A stretch of DNA of 64,000 bases from Acidobacteriaceae bacterium (GTDB taxonomy: Bacteria; Acidobacteriota; Terriglobia; Terriglobales; Acidobacteriaceae). Positions within the stretch are counted from its first letter, which is position 1; each line of letters begins with the position of its first letter. The translations under genes and the position numbers were made by a program. Where the stretch lies: assembly GCA_003138515.1 (NCBI GenBank), contig PLGG01000047.1:97011-161010 (forward strand), given 5' to 3'. Shown here in pieces: positions 7,900-16,857 of this stretch. The notes under the pieces were generated by a model. It searched no databases. It saw only the letters and a list, made by a program, of their open reading frames with translations, and was not told the origin of the DNA.

Positions 7900-9366
7900 G
7901 TGTCGTTGTTTGAGAGATTCCGCGATAGCTGGGTTCGTCCAGCGCTGTTTTTCGGCAACAACCCCATCAGCCTCGCAGGCGGCGCCATCACCACCGCCTC
8001 CGGCGTCACCATGATCAGTTACTGGCTGGCTGAGCTCTCCGGCCATCTCAGTGACAACCCTTATCTCGGCATCATCTTCTTTCTCTTCCTGCCGTTCATC
8101 TTCCTTCTCGGCCTGGCGCTCATCCCTGTCGGCGTGTTTTTGCGGCGCAGAACCCTGCAAAAAGCCGGCCAGATTCCCGCCACGTTTCCCCGCATCGATC
8201 TCAACGACCGCATCTTCCGCCACGGCCTCGACATTGTGCTCGTTGCCACCATCGTCAACTTTCTTGTCGTGGCCACGGCCAGCTATCACGGCGCGGAGTA
8301 CATGGATTCACCGCAGTTCTGCGGCCGCTCCTGCCATGTGATGACGCCGGAGTACACCGCCTACAGGATTTCCCCGCACTCTCACGTGGCCTGCGTCGAG
8401 TGCCATATCGGCTCCGGCGCTCAGGCTTACGTCAACGCCAAGATCAACGGCACCAGGCAGCTGATCGAAGTCAGCTTTCATCCCTTCGCTCCGCTCGCGC
8501 CCAAAATCATTCCCAACTATCCCACGCCGATTCCCTCGCCGGTCACCAGCCTGCGGCCCGCGCGCTACACCTGCGAAGGCTGCCACACGCCTGCGCGCTT
8601 CGACGGCGACAAGCTGCTGGTCAAGTCGAACTTTGCTGACGACGAGCCCAACACGGAAACGCAGACAGTGCTCATTCTCCACCTCGGCGGCGTTGACTCG
8701 CTCTCTCGCTATACAGGCATTCACGGCGTCCATCTGGGCCACATCGAATACGTCTCTACTGACTCCACGCGAACCACCATTCCCTGGGTGGAGCGGCAAA
8801 ACGCCGACGGCTCATTTACCGAGTACAGCACCCAGCCCGCTGGCAGCGGCGTTCCCAAGGGCGACCGCAGGGTCATGGATTGCATCGACTGCCACAACCG
8901 CGCCGCGCACACCTTTGTTACTGCCGGGGAGGCTATCGACCAGGCTATGGCCAGCCGCGCAATCAGCTCCGACCTGCCCTGGATCCACAAAGAAGGACTG
9001 GCGCTGCTGAACGGCGCCTATTCCAGCCAGGAAGAGGCCGGCGTCCAGATTCCCGAGCAGCTTCAGGCCTTCTATCGCACACAGAATCCCGCCGTGCTCC
9101 CGCAGAAAGCCGCGCTGGTTGACCAGGCCGGGAAGGAACTCGTCACGCTCTACGACCAGAATGTCTTTCCCTTCATGAAGGTCACCTGGGGAACCCATCC
9201 CAACCACATTGGCCACATGGAATATCCGGGTTGCTTCCGCTGTCACGACGGCAACCACGCGGCCAAGAACGGCGACACCATTCCTCAGGACTGTTCCGTC
9301 TGCCACAACCTGCTGGCCGTCGAAGAAGCCAAACCCAAAGTGCTCTCCGACCTCGGCATTCAGTAG
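7900..9366 (+). CDS. NapC/NirT-type multihaem inner-membrane cytochrome (ImcH-like quinone oxidoreductase)
   Basis: A 488-residue protein starting at GTG 7900 after GAGG. Hydrophobic segments near residues 25-45, 52-80 and 108-130 anchor it. Directly after the last comes CGRSCH (a CX3CH haem site), then five CXXCH sites (CVECH, CEGCH, CIDCH, CFRCH, CSVCH). The first haem-rich part matches the NapC/NirT quinol-oxidising fold. The long C-terminal extension and several membrane segments resemble Geobacter ImcH more than tetrahaem CymA. It would exchange electrons between the quinone pool and the small periplasmic cytochromes encoded just upstream. ImcH is recalled to have seven haems; six clear motifs are seen here. 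Confidence 0.82.
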   Translation: MSLFERFRDSWVRPALFFGNNPISLAGGAITTASGVTMISYWLAELSGHLSDNPYLGIIFFLFLPFIFLLGLALIPVGVFLRRRTLQKAGQIPATFPRIDLNDRIFRHGLDIVLVATIVNFLVVATASYHGAEYMDSPQFCGRSCHVMTPEYTAYRISPHSHVACVECHIGSGAQAYVNAKINGTRQLIEVSFHPFAPLAPKIIPNYPTPIPSPVTSLRPARYTCEGCHTPARFDGDKLLVKSNFADDEPNTETQTVLILHLGGVDSLSRYTGIHGVHLGHIEYVSTDSTRTTIPWVERQNADGSFTEYSTQPAGSGVPKGDRRVMDCIDCHNRAAHTFVTAGEAIDQAMASRAISSDLPWIHKEGLALLNGAYSSQEEAGVQIPEQLQAFYRTQNPAVLPQKAALVDQAGKELVTLYDQNVFPFMKVTWGTHPNHIGHMEYPGCFRCHDGNHAAKNGDTIPQDCSVCHNLLAVEEAKPKVLSDLGIQ

Positions 9367-9407
9367 CAGAAGTAGCTTTGCTGGCTCGCCCCGCCCAAGT
9401 CGCACAC

Positions 9408-9426
9408 CGAACCACAGTTTGGTTCG
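9408..9426 (+). terminator. Hairpin after the cytochrome cluster
   Basis: A perfect 7-bp stem CGAACCA (9408-9414) with TGGTTCG (9420-9426) and a 5-base loop lies 42 bp after the last cytochrome gene. There is no T tract, so it is a candidate terminator or mRNA-stabilising structure. Confidence 0.35.
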
Positions 9427-9475
9427 CATCCACCGCTATACAATCGGGCCCAGACGGTAGCGCGCCTGGGTATGA

Positions 9476-9589
9476 CGAGAAATAGGATGCAGCGGCGTAG
9501 CCACGCTCAAAATCACAGCGACAGCGAACGTCGACAACAACGTCACCAGCCAGACCGTGTTCTTCACGGTCAATGTGCAACCGCAGTAG
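9476..9589 (+). pseudogene. Possible C-terminal remnant of a secreted beta-strand (Ig-like) protein
   Basis: A 37-codon open stretch with no start codon of its own ends at TAG 9587. Its last 24 residues (LKITATANVDNN, then VTSQTVFFTVNV) read like the final beta-strands of an Ig-like or adhesin domain. Nothing upstream in frame continues it (stop at 9473), so it may be the end of a decayed gene. Chance cannot be ruled out. Confidence 0.25.
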
Positions 9590-9599
9590 GAGCGACCGG

Positions 9600-10058
9600 A
9601 TGAGAGCGATTTCGCGAATCCTGTTGTCCTTCTGTTCCATGCTTCTGGCAGTCGCCATCTTCAGCGTCGTGCTCGGAAGACTTGGTTCCTGGCTGTTCAT
9701 TTTCAAAATCACGCTGATCTTCGCCCTGCCTGTCTGGCTGATCAATTTGCTTTTCCTGTTTCTGTTCAAGAATGTCGACCGTCATCACGGATGGATCGTT
9801 CCAGTGATCGGGGCACTCATTGGCCCGGTGTGCCTGACCCTCTGGTGCGGCATTCTTGTTCTCAGAGGCGACAATTGGCTCAGCCTTTGGAACGGCGACC
9901 CGGAAGCAGGTGGGCTTGAGTCATCGCTGCTCTTTGCATCTCTCATTGGGCTAGGCACGAATTCGTTCTACGCAGCCGCTCTCATTCTGCATAAACGGCT
10001 TACGGTCCCCGGTGCCCCACACAATGATGGGCCAGGTGCTGACTCGCCGACTCGCTGA
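9600..10058 (+). CDS. Small integral membrane protein of unknown function
   Basis: A 152-residue protein with four predicted membrane helices (about 7-27, 32-54, 66-86 and 106-130) and charged ends. ATG 9600 is preceded by AGGAG at good spacing; an in-frame ATG at 9573 adds nine residues. No family is recognised. The 3' end runs into a low-complexity AGTCCC repeat tract (from 10040), so its last residues (after about VPGAPHND) are probably repeat-derived. Confidence 0.55.
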   Translation: MRAISRILLSFCSMLLAVAIFSVVLGRLGSWLFIFKITLIFALPVWLINLLFLFLFKNVDRHHGWIVPVIGALIGPVCLTLWCGILVLRGDNWLSLWNGDPEAGGLESSLLFASLIGLGTNSFYAAALILHKRLTVPGAPHNDGPGADSPTR

Positions 10059-10110
10059 CCCGCAGTCCCCCAGTCCCGCAGTCCCGTAGTCCCTCAGTCC
10101 CGCGGTCCCC
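10040..10110. repeat. Low-complexity CAGTCCC/GACTCGCTGACC repeat tract, copy 1
   Basis: GACTCGC-type units run into six imperfect 7-8-bp units of the form CAGTCCC/GTAGTCCC. The same two-part tract occurs at 27700-27790. It overlaps the 3' end of the membrane-protein gene and lies just before the RNB gene. Confidence 0.7.
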
Positions 10111-10155
10111 CCTCCGTGTTAGGCTGGCATTTCGCGCGCAGGAGCACGATCCTTC

Positions 10156-11625
10156 ATGCACTCCACTCATCCCGTCCAATTCAATCTTGTGGCTGCAGCC
10201 CACGCCTCCATGATCGAGCACGGTTTTCAGCCCGATTTTCCTCCCGGAACCGACACCGAACTCGCCGCCATCAAAGCGCAGCCCGCCGCTCCCTCCGCCG
10301 ACGGCCTCACGGATTTGCGCAGCCTGCTCTGGTCCTCTATCGATAACGACACCTCCAAAGATCTCGACCAGATTGAATGGGCCGAGCAGTTGCCTGACGG
10401 CCGCATTCGCGTGCTCGTCGGTGTGGCCGATGTAGACTCGCGCGTCCCGCGAGGCACCGTGATCGACAAGCATGCGCAATTCGAGACGACCTCGGTCTAC
10501 ACCGGCGTAACCGTCTTCCCCATGCTGCCCGCGGATCTTTCCGAAGGCATCACATCGCTGAACGAGAACCAGGACCGCGTCGCCGTGGTCATCGAATTCG
10601 CTGTCGACTCCGCGGGAACGGCCTCGGACGGCAAAGCCTACCGCGCGCTCGTGCGCAATCGCGCGCAACTAGCTTATCCAAGCGTAGGCGCGTGGCTCGA
10701 AGAAAAAGGCCAGGTGCCCCCCAAAGTTGCCGCCAGCTCCGATCTCGCCGCGCAGCTCAAATTGCAGGACGCGGCCGCGCAACGCATGGAAGACGGGCGC
10801 TTTCAGCACGGCGCGCTCGATCTTGAAACCATCGAGACGCACCCGGTCACGCTCGGCGATCAGATCGTCGACATCACGCGTCTCGAAAAAAATCGCGCCA
10901 CGTCGCTCATCGAGGAGTTCATGGTGGCGGCCAACGGCGTCATTGCGCGCACTTTTGAAAGTGCGGGCGTGGCCTCCATTCGCCGCATCGTGCGCGTCCC
11001 CAAGCGTTGGGACCGCATCGTCGAGCTGGCCGCTGAAAAAGGCACCACACTGCCCGCCGATCCCGACTCGAAGGCCCTCAACGACTTTCTCATCGCACAA
11101 AAGCAAAAAGATCCCGACCACTTTCCCGATCTCTCGCTAGCCGTGGTCAAGCTCATGGGGCCCGGCGAATATGTGCTGGTCAAGCCCAACGAACCGTCGC
11201 CCGGCCACTTCGGCCTCGCTGTCCAGGACTATACCCACTCCACTGCGCCCAATCGCCGTTTCCCCGACATGGTGACGCAACGATTGCTCAAGGCGCAGCT
11301 CGCTCACTCCGCAGCGCCCTACTCTGAAAACGACCTTGACGCCATCGCGCAACGATGCACCCTGATGGAAGACGCCGCCCGCAAAGTCGAGCGTGAGATG
11401 CAAAAACGCATCGCCGCGGTCGTCCTGCACCCGCGCATCGGCCAAACCTTCCAGGCCATCGTCACCGGCGCCACCGATCACGGAACCTTTGTGCGCACGC
11501 TCGATCCGCACGTTGAAGGCATGCTGGTCCGCGGCGGCAAGGGCCTCGACGTCGGCGATAAAGTCACCGTCAAGCTCGTCTCGACCGATCCCCAGCGCGG
11601 ATATATCGATTTCGAAGCCCAATAG
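10156..11625 (+). CDS. RNB-domain (RNase II/R-type) exoribonuclease
   Basis: A 489-residue protein whose core is an RNB catalytic domain. The metal-binding block reads SIDNDTSKDLDQIEW (residues about 61-75), and HSTAPNRRFPD and the C-terminal S1-like segment (HGTFVRTLDPHVEGMLVRG) are also present. These enzymes degrade RNA 3' to 5'. Compared with RNase II, the second Asp of the usual DD pair is Gln (LDQ), which appears to mark this shorter subclass. It lacks the N-terminal cold-shock domains of full RNase II/R. Start ATG 10156 follows an AGGAG 11 bases upstream. It stands alone, not in an obvious operon. Confidence 0.87.
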   Translation: MHSTHPVQFNLVAAAHASMIEHGFQPDFPPGTDTELAAIKAQPAAPSADGLTDLRSLLWSSIDNDTSKDLDQIEWAEQLPDGRIRVLVGVADVDSRVPRGTVIDKHAQFETTSVYTGVTVFPMLPADLSEGITSLNENQDRVAVVIEFAVDSAGTASDGKAYRALVRNRAQLAYPSVGAWLEEKGQVPPKVAASSDLAAQLKLQDAAAQRMEDGRFQHGALDLETIETHPVTLGDQIVDITRLEKNRATSLIEEFMVAANGVIARTFESAGVASIRRIVRVPKRWDRIVELAAEKGTTLPADPDSKALNDFLIAQKQKDPDHFPDLSLAVVKLMGPGEYVLVKPNEPSPGHFGLAVQDYTHSTAPNRRFPDMVTQRLLKAQLAHSAAPYSENDLDAIAQRCTLMEDAARKVEREMQKRIAAVVLHPRIGQTFQAIVTGATDHGTFVRTLDPHVEGMLVRGGKGLDVGDKVTVKLVSTDPQRGYIDFEAQ

Positions 11626-11920
11626 CCCTTCTTCTCAGCAACTTAAACTCGAATCGCGCAGCGCCGGCGGACCATAATCCGCAATGCCTCCTTTGGGGCA
11701 TGAACGGAGATATTATGTGTCCGCGCGCCTTCGGATCGCGTCTAATGTCGGCTCGTCCGTCCCGCTCCAGCCTTTCTCTTGCTTTAACAACCGCGCCATC
11801 TGGCCTGCGGTATCATTCCTGCATCTCGAAAACGCGGGCCAGAACCAAATCCAATTCGCCGCTCCTGCGCCGGAATCATCCCGCGTCGGAGCCCGCGCCT
11901 CGGAATAAGAAAGGCTCATC

Positions 11921-12835
11921 ATGGACAACTCACCTGTCGTCGTCTTCGCCCTCATCGTTGCCGTCATCGTCGCCATCTTCCTGATCGTCACGATCCTCAA
12001 AACCATGTACACCGTGCGCACCTACTCGGCCGGCGTGGTCGAGCGCTTCGGTAAATTCAACCGCGTCGCGCGCCCCGGCCTGCAATTCCTGCTGCCCTAC
12101 TGCGAGACCGTCCGCCTTGTCGACCTCCAGGTGCGCCAGGCGGTCGTCAACGTCGAAACCAAAACCAAGGACAACGTCTTCGTCACCATCCCCGTCTCCG
12201 TGCAGTACCAGGTCGTCGAAGCAAAGGTCTTTGACGCCTACTACAAACTGAGCAATCCGCAGAGCCAGATCGAGAGCTACGTATTCAACTCCATCCTTGG
12301 CCACGTGCCCACGCTCACCCTCGACGAAGCCTTCGAGCAGATGCAGCAGATCTCCGGTGCAGTCAAGCGCGATCTCGACGAAGTCATGGACACATTCGGC
12401 TACAACATTCTGCGCGCGCTGGTCACCGACATCGTTCCCGACGCCAAAGTGAAAGCGGCCATGAACGACATCAACGCCGCGCAGCGCGAGCAAATTGCGG
12501 CGCAGGCCCGCGGCGAGGCCGAAAAAATCCTGAAAGTGAAGCAAGCCGAGGCTGAAGCGGAATCGAAGGCCCTGCAGGGCGACGGCACCGCCCGCCAGCG
12601 TCAGGCCATTATCAAGGGCCTGCAGCAGTCCGTCGAAGAGTTCAAGGGCGCCGTCGAGGGCTCGACCGCCAAGGACGTGATCGCGATGGTTCTCATGACG
12701 CAGTACTTCGACACCTTGCGCGAAGTGGGCGTTACGGGCAAGGCGAGCACCATCTTCTTGCCCAGCTCGCCCGGCACCGTCAACGACATGATGACGCAGA
12801 TCCTCGCCGGCTTCCAGGGCGCGAAATCATCCTGA
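11921..12835 (+). CDS. SPFH/band-7 membrane protein (slipin/QmcA-type)
   Basis: A 304-residue protein with one N-terminal membrane helix (VVVFALIVAVIVAIFLIVTI). A band-7/SPFH domain follows (AGVVERFGKFNRVARPGLQF, then VQYQV and LDEAFEQ), then a charged coiled coil (AAQREQIAAQARGEAEKILKV) and an oligomerisation tail. Such proteins form large ring assemblies that organise membrane domains and often associate with a protease. No NfeD partner gene is adjacent. RBS AAAGG precedes the ATG. A larger SPFH protein is encoded at 19532. Confidence 0.88.
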   Translation: MDNSPVVVFALIVAVIVAIFLIVTILKTMYTVRTYSAGVVERFGKFNRVARPGLQFLLPYCETVRLVDLQVRQAVVNVETKTKDNVFVTIPVSVQYQVVEAKVFDAYYKLSNPQSQIESYVFNSILGHVPTLTLDEAFEQMQQISGAVKRDLDEVMDTFGYNILRALVTDIVPDAKVKAAMNDINAAQREQIAAQARGEAEKILKVKQAEAEAESKALQGDGTARQRQAIIKGLQQSVEEFKGAVEGSTAKDVIAMVLMTQYFDTLREVGVTGKASTIFLPSSPGTVNDMMTQILAGFQGAKSS

Positions 12836-12949
12836 TTCGCGCTGGGTGGGCCGCCCGCCCGTGCCTGAGCCGGGGGCCGGTGTGGCCAATAATACCGGCC
12901 GCATTTCCTTGCGCCGCATCCGGATTTTAGTGTAGGAGCCAAATAGACG

Positions 12950-13819
12950 ATGAAGTTCGTTCGATCTGATACACCGGAAGTAGTTCGCGGCAGTACCTCC
13001 ACTAGGGTTCGGGCTAGCCGGCGTTTCCCTGCATTTATTTACGGCTGCCCTCTCAACGCACTAATCCTGTTGATCGCCATCGCCGTGAGCCTCATTGTCT
13101 CGGTGCGGGCAGCGGCATGGTTTGGCGTTCCTGTCTTTCTTGCGTGGAACGTGTATGTGCTTTGGTTGCTAAAATTCTCCAGCAGCCGCTGGGTCATAGC
13201 GGCTTCCGCTGAACGGGTCTACGTTCGACTGTTTATGGCGCGTGCGACCGAGCCGCATGTCATCGTGCTCGAAGCTTCCGAAATCACTTCGATTTCGATC
13301 AAAACTGTCGAAGTGTTCGTTTCTGGACCAGATCCAGAATCTGCTGAATGGTTGGTGATTGAACCTGCTCATTCCATCTCGGAGATCGTCCCCGATCAGT
13401 TCCTTTCATTTCTGGAAGACATCTGGACGCACGATTCAGGCAACATGATGCGCGTGGGCATTCTGGAGGGACGTCTCACCATTGGTTGGAAGTGGTGTCA
13501 TCCTGCTTTGCGGATGTTCCTACAGCAAGTTGTACAGGAATGTTCATCCGTTGTCATAGCCCCCGAAGAACGTTCTGAGTTGGATTTGAACGGGATTTGG
13601 AAAGGGAGGGAGAAACCTGATGCGCAACAGCGCCAGATGCTCGTCAAGGCGAAACGCCTTGGTTTCGGTAGCGAATGCGCACAGCGGTTAAGTCAGTATA
13701 AGCACATGTCTCGCCGGGAGGCTGCGGCATACTTGGCGAAGATTGAGCAAGAGGAAGCCGGAGCTGGACACACTCTCAGGACCCGGGAGAGCTTTACGAT
13801 GCAATATCCACATTTATGA
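12950..13819 (+). CDS. Unrecognised membrane-anchored protein
   Basis: A 289-residue protein with two adjacent membrane helices (about 36-55 and 58-76) followed by a soluble region rich in beta-strand patterns. An acidic tail starts near residue 210 and a helical segment (SRREAAAYLAKIEQEE) follows. An AGGAG precedes ATG 12950. I do not recognise the family; the twin-helix-then-strand plan resembles bacterial PH-like or YcxB-like proteins, but that is only a resemblance. It converges on the M3 peptidase gene across a strong hairpin. Confidence 0.6.
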   Translation: MKFVRSDTPEVVRGSTSTRVRASRRFPAFIYGCPLNALILLIAIAVSLIVSVRAAAWFGVPVFLAWNVYVLWLLKFSSSRWVIAASAERVYVRLFMARATEPHVIVLEASEITSISIKTVEVFVSGPDPESAEWLVIEPAHSISEIVPDQFLSFLEDIWTHDSGNMMRVGILEGRLTIGWKWCHPALRMFLQQVVQECSSVVIAPEERSELDLNGIWKGREKPDAQQRQMLVKAKRLGFGSECAQRLSQYKHMSRREAAAYLAKIEQEEAGAGHTLRTRESFTMQYPHL

Positions 13820-13841
13820 CGGGCGGGTGGCCCGGGTGGCC

Positions 13842-13884
13842 GGGTGCCCCATCCTTTCCGCACTTTTCTGCGGAAAGGGTGGGA
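13842..13884. repeat. Dispersed GGGTGCCCC repeat with terminator hairpin
   Basis: The segment starts GGGTGCCCCATCC and contains a perfect 10-bp stem: CCTTTCCGCA (13853-13862), loop CTTTTC, TGCGGAAAGG (13869-13878). It lies between convergent genes and can serve both as a terminator. The GGGTGCCCC head is shared with elements at 19322, 23762 (reverse) and 24753; a fragment of this hairpin type is at 16740. Confidence 0.65.
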
Positions 13885-13898
13885 CCGCCAGCTACCAG

Positions 13899-15917
13899 CT
13901 ACCGGCTACTAGCTACAGGCTGCCCCTCGAACTCCTCGTTCAACCACTTGCTGAACGCCGCAAACTCCTCGTCGCGTCCCAGAAAATCCCTCACCATCTC
14001 GCGCCCCGGTTTTGACCCGCCCTGCTCGAGCACCGCCTTGCGATACCGCGTGCCCGCCTCGCAATCTAACAAATTATCCTGCTCGAACTGCCCAAAGAAA
14101 TCCAGCGCGATCACCTTATCGAACGCATACGTGTAGTAGTTCGACGAGTAGCCGGTCAAATGCCCAAAGCTCGCGTACATCTTGTTGCCCTCGAGCCACG
14201 TCCACGGCTGGAATTGCTTGTAAAGCTCGCGCGTCACCACGTCCGGATCGATCCCCTTGGGATCCTCGTCGTGCAAATTTAGCGAGAGCGTCGTGTAGTA
14301 GAGCTGCGTGCGTATCCAGTCCGCGCGCCCAAACGCCCCCGCCAGCTTCATGGTCCGGATCAGCTTTGATGGCAGCACCTCATCCGTTTCGTAGTGCCGT
14401 GCGAACGCCTGCAGCAGCTTCTCGTCGCGGAAAAACTCCTCGAGCATCTGCGACGGCACTTCGATGAAGTCGCCCTCCGTCGCAAACCCGGAAAGCCCCG
14501 CCCACTCCGTGTGCCCGCCGAGAATCGCGTGCATCAGGTGACCAAACTCGTGGAAAAAAGTCACCACGTCGGAATATTGCAGCAGCCCGGGATCGTTCGC
14601 ATCTCCAGCTGGAAAATTACAAATCAGCGCAGCCTCAGGCATCGTGCGCCCGCGCACGCCCGTCACCACAGGCGCGGCAGAGAACCACTTATCCTTGCCC
14701 TCGCGCGGATGCATGTCGAGATAGAACCGCCCCACAACTCGTCCGCCATCGAAGACCTCGAACACCGACACCGCCGGATCCCACCCCGGCGCATCCGACG
14801 GCCGAAACTCCACCTTGAACAACTTTGCCGCCGTCTTCAGCACGCCGGCCTCAACCCGCGCATAAGGAAAATACGGCCGCACCGACTGCGAATCGAAATC
14901 GAACTTCGCGCGCCGGAACTGCTCGTACCAGTAGCCGCGGCTAACAATGTCAATCGCGCTCAGCCCCGGCTGCCGCCCGCGTGCAAATTCGAGCACCAGC
15001 GCGTGCTCGTGCTTCGCGCCGTCGCGGCTCGCCTCGTCCAGCTTCGCCAAAAACGTGCGCACATTCGCCGCCGACTCCATCATCTGGTCGGCAGTCGCAA
15101 GATCCGCCCAGCTCCGGAATCCGAGAATCGACGCAATCTCCTGCCGCGTCGCCAACAGATCGAGCAGAATCTGCCGGTTCGCGGGATAGGCCCTCGTGTT
15201 GTAGGCCAAAAACATCCGCTCCCTGAGTGCCGCGCTCCCGGCAAACGTCATCACCGGCATCATGTCTGGCGGATCCGTCGTCAGCGTCACGCGTTCCCGG
15301 CCGTCTTCGCCCTTTTGCGCCGGATGCCGCGCAATATAGTCGGCGGGCAGTCCTTCCAACTCCTCGCGCGTCGCCTCAATCGTCTTTCCGCCCTCCTGAA
15401 TGTTGCGGCTGAACTCGAGCGACAGGCCAGTAGCCTTATCGTGCAGTGCGTGCAAACGGTCGCGCGTGGCCTGATCCTTGTCCACGCCAGACAAGCGGTA
15501 ACCGAGCAGCGTGCGCTCCACATAGTGCTTAGTCGCCGGGCTCGCGTCGTCCAGCTTGATCGCCGTCAGCGCGTCATACACCTCGCGGTTCAGGCTCAGC
15601 GCGCTTCCCGTCATCGCCACGCGCTGCGCCTCCATCTGCGCCTGGTCGCGCACACCCTTGTCGGCGGCCACGGAATTCAGAATTCCCGCCTGTGCTCCGG
15701 CCAGGCTCAAATGCTGAATCGCCGTGTCGTAGAGCAGCAGCGAATTCTCGGGCGTGCGCTCGCCCTCGACGGCCAGCAGCGACGCCAATGAACTCTCATG
15801 AGCAGCCAGCCTTGCGCTCACCCACGCGGTCAGCGCCTCGGCCGACCGAGCGCCGCCAGCCTCCCACGCGTGCAGAGATTTGCTTTCGGTGACGCCGGCA
15901 GTAGTTTCTGTCGCCAT
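13899..15917 (-). CDS. M3-family zinc metallopeptidase (oligopeptidase A/Dcp type)
   Basis: A 672-residue cytoplasmic peptidase. The zinc site is VTFFHEFGHLMHAIL (about residue 455), with the third ligand region WAGLSGFATEGDFIEVPSQMLEEF just after, as in oligopeptidase A, Dcp and thimet oligopeptidase. It is expected to degrade short peptides. Start is ATG 15917 with GGAGGG upstream; the in-frame TTG at 15935 overlaps that ribosome site and is rejected. The final codons sit in a short AGCTAC-rich repeat tract (13889-13915). It has the usual length for the family and no sign of damage. Confidence 0.9.
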   Translation of the reverse strand: MATETTAGVTESKSLHAWEAGGARSAEALTAWVSARLAAHESSLASLLAVEGERTPENSLLLYDTAIQHLSLAGAQAGILNSVAADKGVRDQAQMEAQRVAMTGSALSLNREVYDALTAIKLDDASPATKHYVERTLLGYRLSGVDKDQATRDRLHALHDKATGLSLEFSRNIQEGGKTIEATREELEGLPADYIARHPAQKGEDGRERVTLTTDPPDMMPVMTFAGSAALRERMFLAYNTRAYPANRQILLDLLATRQEIASILGFRSWADLATADQMMESAANVRTFLAKLDEASRDGAKHEHALVLEFARGRQPGLSAIDIVSRGYWYEQFRRAKFDFDSQSVRPYFPYARVEAGVLKTAAKLFKVEFRPSDAPGWDPAVSVFEVFDGGRVVGRFYLDMHPREGKDKWFSAAPVVTGVRGRTMPEAALICNFPAGDANDPGLLQYSDVVTFFHEFGHLMHAILGGHTEWAGLSGFATEGDFIEVPSQMLEEFFRDEKLLQAFARHYETDEVLPSKLIRTMKLAGAFGRADWIRTQLYYTTLSLNLHDEDPKGIDPDVVTRELYKQFQPWTWLEGNKMYASFGHLTGYSSNYYTYAFDKVIALDFFGQFEQDNLLDCEAGTRYRKAVLEQGGSKPGREMVRDFLGRDEEFAAFSKWLNEEFEGQPVASSR

Positions 15918-16007
15918 CGTTGCGTAACCCTCCAAACCTCTAGAATATCAAGGCGAATTTGGACACACGTTTAGCCTTGCGCGCTGCGCATGTCCCCAAC
16001 CCAATTT

Positions 16008-16682
16008 CTATTTCGCAGGCCGCACCGCGTAACCGTCCAGCCGCTTCTTATACAGCAGCAGAACGCTCGGCCCGAACGCCAGCAGCATCAAGGCAATCCC
16101 GGTCACGATGCCAAAACTCGTCGCAATGGGCGCGGAGCAATCGCCGCGTCGCCGCACCCACACGTGACAAGGAACCGCAATCAGGAGCTCCAGCACGCTT
16201 CCTTTGAGGAGCCACGAAACGGCACGTGTAGTCAACTGCGCAGAATTCCGGAAATACAAATAAAAGGCAATTCCCCACAACACCCAAAGCGCCGCCCAAA
16301 TGGCGAACATTTGCGCCGCGCTCAGCCAATACCGATCAACGAATTTGTCTCCGTACGCCGCGGCTCCCACGGCAGACAGGCCCGCGAACGCAAGAAGAGC
16401 GAACAGCATCGATGTGACGATGACAGAGACTGCAACGTGCGCCCGGGGTTTTAGTTTCTTGAAGGAGGTGTCGACAGATAAGAAAAGCAGAATCGCCTGG
16501 CCTGCAACGAGCGCCACAATCGGCACCCACACCAGCCACTCCCCAAATAGCTCAAACATGTCTCTCGAGAAGACGAGCCCAAGCGGACTGCCATCTCCGG
16601 CAAGGATCATTCCGGCGGGGACAAGCAGACCGAACACAATTACGGCGTAAACCACGCCGATGACGATGCCCCACTTGCGCAT
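16008..16682 (-). CDS. Multi-spanning membrane protein of unknown function
   Basis: A 224-residue protein with about six hydrophobic helices (for example WGIVIGVVYAVIVFGLLVPAG, LVWVPIVALVAGQAILLFL and IATSFGIVTGIALMLLAFG). No family motif is recognised. AAAGGA precedes ATG 16682; the upstream in-frame extension to 16850 encodes arginine-rich non-conserved sequence and includes a dispersed repeat, so it is rejected. It lies 90 bp downstream of the M3 peptidase start region, read in the same direction. Confidence 0.6.
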   Translation of the reverse strand: MRKWGIVIGVVYAVIVFGLLVPAGMILAGDGSPLGLVFSRDMFELFGEWLVWVPIVALVAGQAILLFLSVDTSFKKLKPRAHVAVSVIVTSMLFALLAFAGLSAVGAAAYGDKFVDRYWLSAAQMFAIWAALWVLWGIAFYLYFRNSAQLTTRAVSWLLKGSVLELLIAVPCHVWVRRRGDCSAPIATSFGIVTGIALMLLAFGPSVLLLYKKRLDGYAVRPAK

Positions 16683-16739
16683 GGCGCGTCCTTTCTTCGC
16701 TTCGCAACCAATTATCCGCCTGCAAAGCGCGCCGGCGCG

Positions 16740-16763
16740 CCCTTTTTCCCGCAAGGGTGGGAT
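16740..16763. repeat. Partial copy of dispersed intergenic repeat
   Basis: A short CCCTTTTTCCCGC/AAGGGTGGGA segment matches the right half of the hairpin repeat at 13842 and lies between the membrane-protein and cupin genes. It is a fragment, so the link is moderate. Confidence 0.35.
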
Positions 16764-16857
16764 CGCTGGCTGAATTTCCAACTCGCTCACCCGCCAACTC
16801 GCTCCTCTTCTAACCGCAATTCGTACGGCTTCTCCGGCGCGGGCGCGCATCGCTTCG

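Noticed and set aside
3137-9366. MtrC-like surface cytochrome or PioC-type HiPIP as part of the conduit
   Set aside because: Every gene in the cluster was checked for extra CXXCH-rich secreted proteins or HiPIP cysteine patterns; none found.
14394-15791. Long plus-strand open frame opposite the M3 peptidase
   Set aside because: It is antisense to a clear metallopeptidase gene, is extremely Arg/His rich, and shows no domain.
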